This document shows positions 6,131 through 7,393 of a stretch of DNA of 7,393 nucleotides, piece by piece; the first letter of the stretch is position 1; each line of letters opens with the position of its first letter. The position numbers and the translations under genes are program-made. The notes under the pieces are model-generated. The model worked only from the letters and a program-made list of their open reading frames with translations, was not told where the DNA came from and made no database searches. The DNA is from an uncultured Lachnospiraceae bacterium (lineage in GTDB: Bacteria; Bacillota; Clostridia; Lachnospirales; Lachnospiraceae). The stretch covers positions 1 to 7,393 of the forward strand of contig CAKRWX010000116.1 in NCBI GenBank assembly GCA_934418055.1. The letters run 5' to 3'.

Positions 6131-7393
6131 CAATGGATTTTTTACCCATCAGCCGGGAAGATATGAGACGGCGGGGATGGGAACAGTGCGATTTTGTATA
6201 TATTTCAGGTGACGCCTATGTGGATCATCCGTCTTTTGGACCTGCCATTATCAGCAGGCTTCTGGAGGCTCATGGCTATAAAGTGGGAATCATCGCCCAG
6301 CCGGACTGGAAGAATCCGGAGAGCGTGCAGATCTTAGGGAAACCGAGACTGGGATTTTTGGTTTCCGCGGGAAATATGGACTCCATGGTAAACCATTATA
6401 CGGTGTCCAAAAAGCGGAGAGCCCAGGATTCCTATACGCCGGGTGGCGTCATGGGAAAACGGCCGGATTATGCCACCATCGTTTACTGCAACCTGCTTCG
6501 TTCCGTATATAAGGACAGTCCGATCATCATCGGCGGCATCGAGGCCAGCTTAAGACGGCTGGCCCACTATGATTACTGGTCCAATAAATTAAAACGTTCG
6601 ATTTTATTAGATTCCCAGGCGGATATTATTTCCTATGGAATGGGGGAACACTCCATCATAGAGATCGCGGATGCTTTGGACAGCGGAATCGACATCAAGG
6701 ATATCACGTTTATTGACGGAACCGTGTACCGGACGAAAAATCTGGATTCGGTCTATGATTATAAACTGCTTCCAGATTTTACGGAGCTTCAGAAGGATAA
6801 GAAGGAGTATGCCAAAAGTTTCTTTGTCCAGTACAGCAACACGGATCCATTTTCCGGCAAACGGCTGGTGGAGCCTTATGAGGGGCATATTTTTGTGGTG
6901 CAGAATCCACCGGCGAAACCGTTAAGCCAGGAGGAGATGGACGATGTCTACGACCTTCCTTATATGAGAACTTACCATCCGTCCTACGAGGCAGCAGGCG
7001 GCGTTCCGGCCATCCGGGAGATCAAGTTCAGTCTGATCAGCAACCGTGGTTGTTTTGGAGCCTGCAGCTTCTGTGCTTTGACCTTCCATCAGGGACGGAT
7101 CATTCAGGCCAGAAGCCATGAGTCTTTGATCAAAGAGGCCAAACTTCTGGCAGAAGAGCCGGATTTTAAGGGCTATATCCACGATGTAGGCGGCCCGACA
7201 GCCAATTTCCGGTATCCGGCCTGCGCAAAACAGATGACCAAGGGTGCGTGCCCTAACAAGCAGTGTCTGTTCCCGGAGCCGTGTAAGAATCTGCGGGCAG
7301 ATCACAGCGATTATATCCAGCTGCTGCGGAAGCTGCGGGCGATTCCGAAGGTGAAAAAGGTATTTATCCGTTCCGGTATCCGGTTTGATTACC
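6127..7393 (+). CDS. ygiQ: YgiQ-family radical SAM protein, 3' end cut by window edge
   Basis: The first 422 residues are visible; complete family members have roughly 600-740. YgiQ proteins are radical SAM enzymes of unestablished reaction. The N-terminal domain (about 1-290) starts [17 protein letters not shown] and contains [49 protein letters not shown] and YGMGEHSI, all typical of the YgiQ N-terminal domain and distantly like cobalamin-binding folds. The radical SAM cluster motif is C309-x3-C313-x2-C316 (GCFGACSFC), which binds the 4Fe-4S cluster that cleaves SAM. A second cysteine group follows (C366, C375, C380, C386, in [12 protein letters not shown]), as I recall from other YgiQ proteins. 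The ATG at 6127 overlaps the HAD stop as ATGA, with AGGAG (6115-6119) 7 bases upstream; a second ATG at 6133 is too far from it. It is the last visible gene of operon C. Confidence 0.95.
   Translation, partial: MTMDFLPISREDMRRRGWEQCDFVYISGDAYVDHPSFGPAIISRLLEAHGYKVGIIAQPDWKNPESVQILGKPRLGFLVSAGNMDSMVNHYTVSKKRRAQDSYTPGGVMGKRPDYATIVYCNLLRSVYKDSPIIIGGIEASLRRLAHYDYWSNKLKRSILLDSQADIISYGMGEHSIIEIADALDSGIDIKDITFIDGTVYRTKNLDSVYDYKLLPDFTELQKDKKEYAKSFFVQYSNTDPFSGKRLVEPYEGHIFVVQNPPAKPLSQEEMDDVYDLPYMRTYHPSYEAAGGVPAIREIKFSLISNRGCFGACSFCALTFHQGRIIQARSHESLIKEAKLLAEEPDFKGYIHDVGGPTANFRYPACAKQMTKGACPNKQCLFPEPCKNLRADHSDYIQLLRKLRAIPKVKKVFIRSGIRFDY

Noticed and set aside
6922..7305. 127-codon minus-strand open frame
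   Set aside because: It lies wholly opposite the radical SAM core of ygiQ, whose motifs are intact, and it has no ribosome binding site or recognisable motif; it is a shadow frame.

Overview
The window reads as a chromosomal core region of an endospore-forming, low-to-moderate GC Firmicute, most likely a clostridium of the Lachnospiraceae type. The evidence is an alpha/beta-type small acid-soluble spore protein (SASP), a YlbJ-type sporulation membrane protein, AGGAG-type Shine-Dalgarno sites, and the neighbourhood rsmD-coaD-ylbJ (ylbH-ylbI-ylbJ in Bacillus). The genus is inferred from general appearance, not from a search.

Layout. Positions 1-176 (minus strand) hold the 5' end of a SASP gene with a sigma-G-like promoter at 226-254. 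A 221-base divergent intergenic region follows, carrying that promoter and a vegetative promoter (319-347) for the plus-strand genes. Plus-strand operon A (398-2097) encodes RsmD (16S rRNA m2G966 methyltransferase), CoaD (coenzyme A biosynthesis) and an uncharacterised Ala/Gln-rich coiled-coil protein. Its best terminator, an 11-bp stem followed by five T, lies at 2231-2259, inside the 3' end of the opposing gene. That gene (2130-3167, minus) is ylbJ, here convergent to operon A instead of collinear with it. Positions 3168-3357 are a second divergent promoter region, with a possible sigma-E promoter for ylbJ (3193-3221) and a good extended -10 promoter for operon C (3235-3263).

Operon C (3358 to beyond the window end) encodes an RsmF-like rRNA m5C methyltransferase, an RsuA-type pseudouridine synthase, a beta-phosphoglucomutase-like HAD phosphatase, and the first 422 residues of a YgiQ-family radical SAM protein. 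All four reading frames overlap by 1 to 4 bases, so translational coupling is expected.

Together the window interleaves vegetative translation and CoA housekeeping genes (RsmD, RsmF, RsuA, CoaD) with two sporulation genes on the opposite strand. I see no mobile element, CRISPR array, tRNA or rRNA. Most of the region is conventional. The less understood items are the coiled-coil protein, the YgiQ protein with a second cysteine cluster, and the antisense terminator arrangement.
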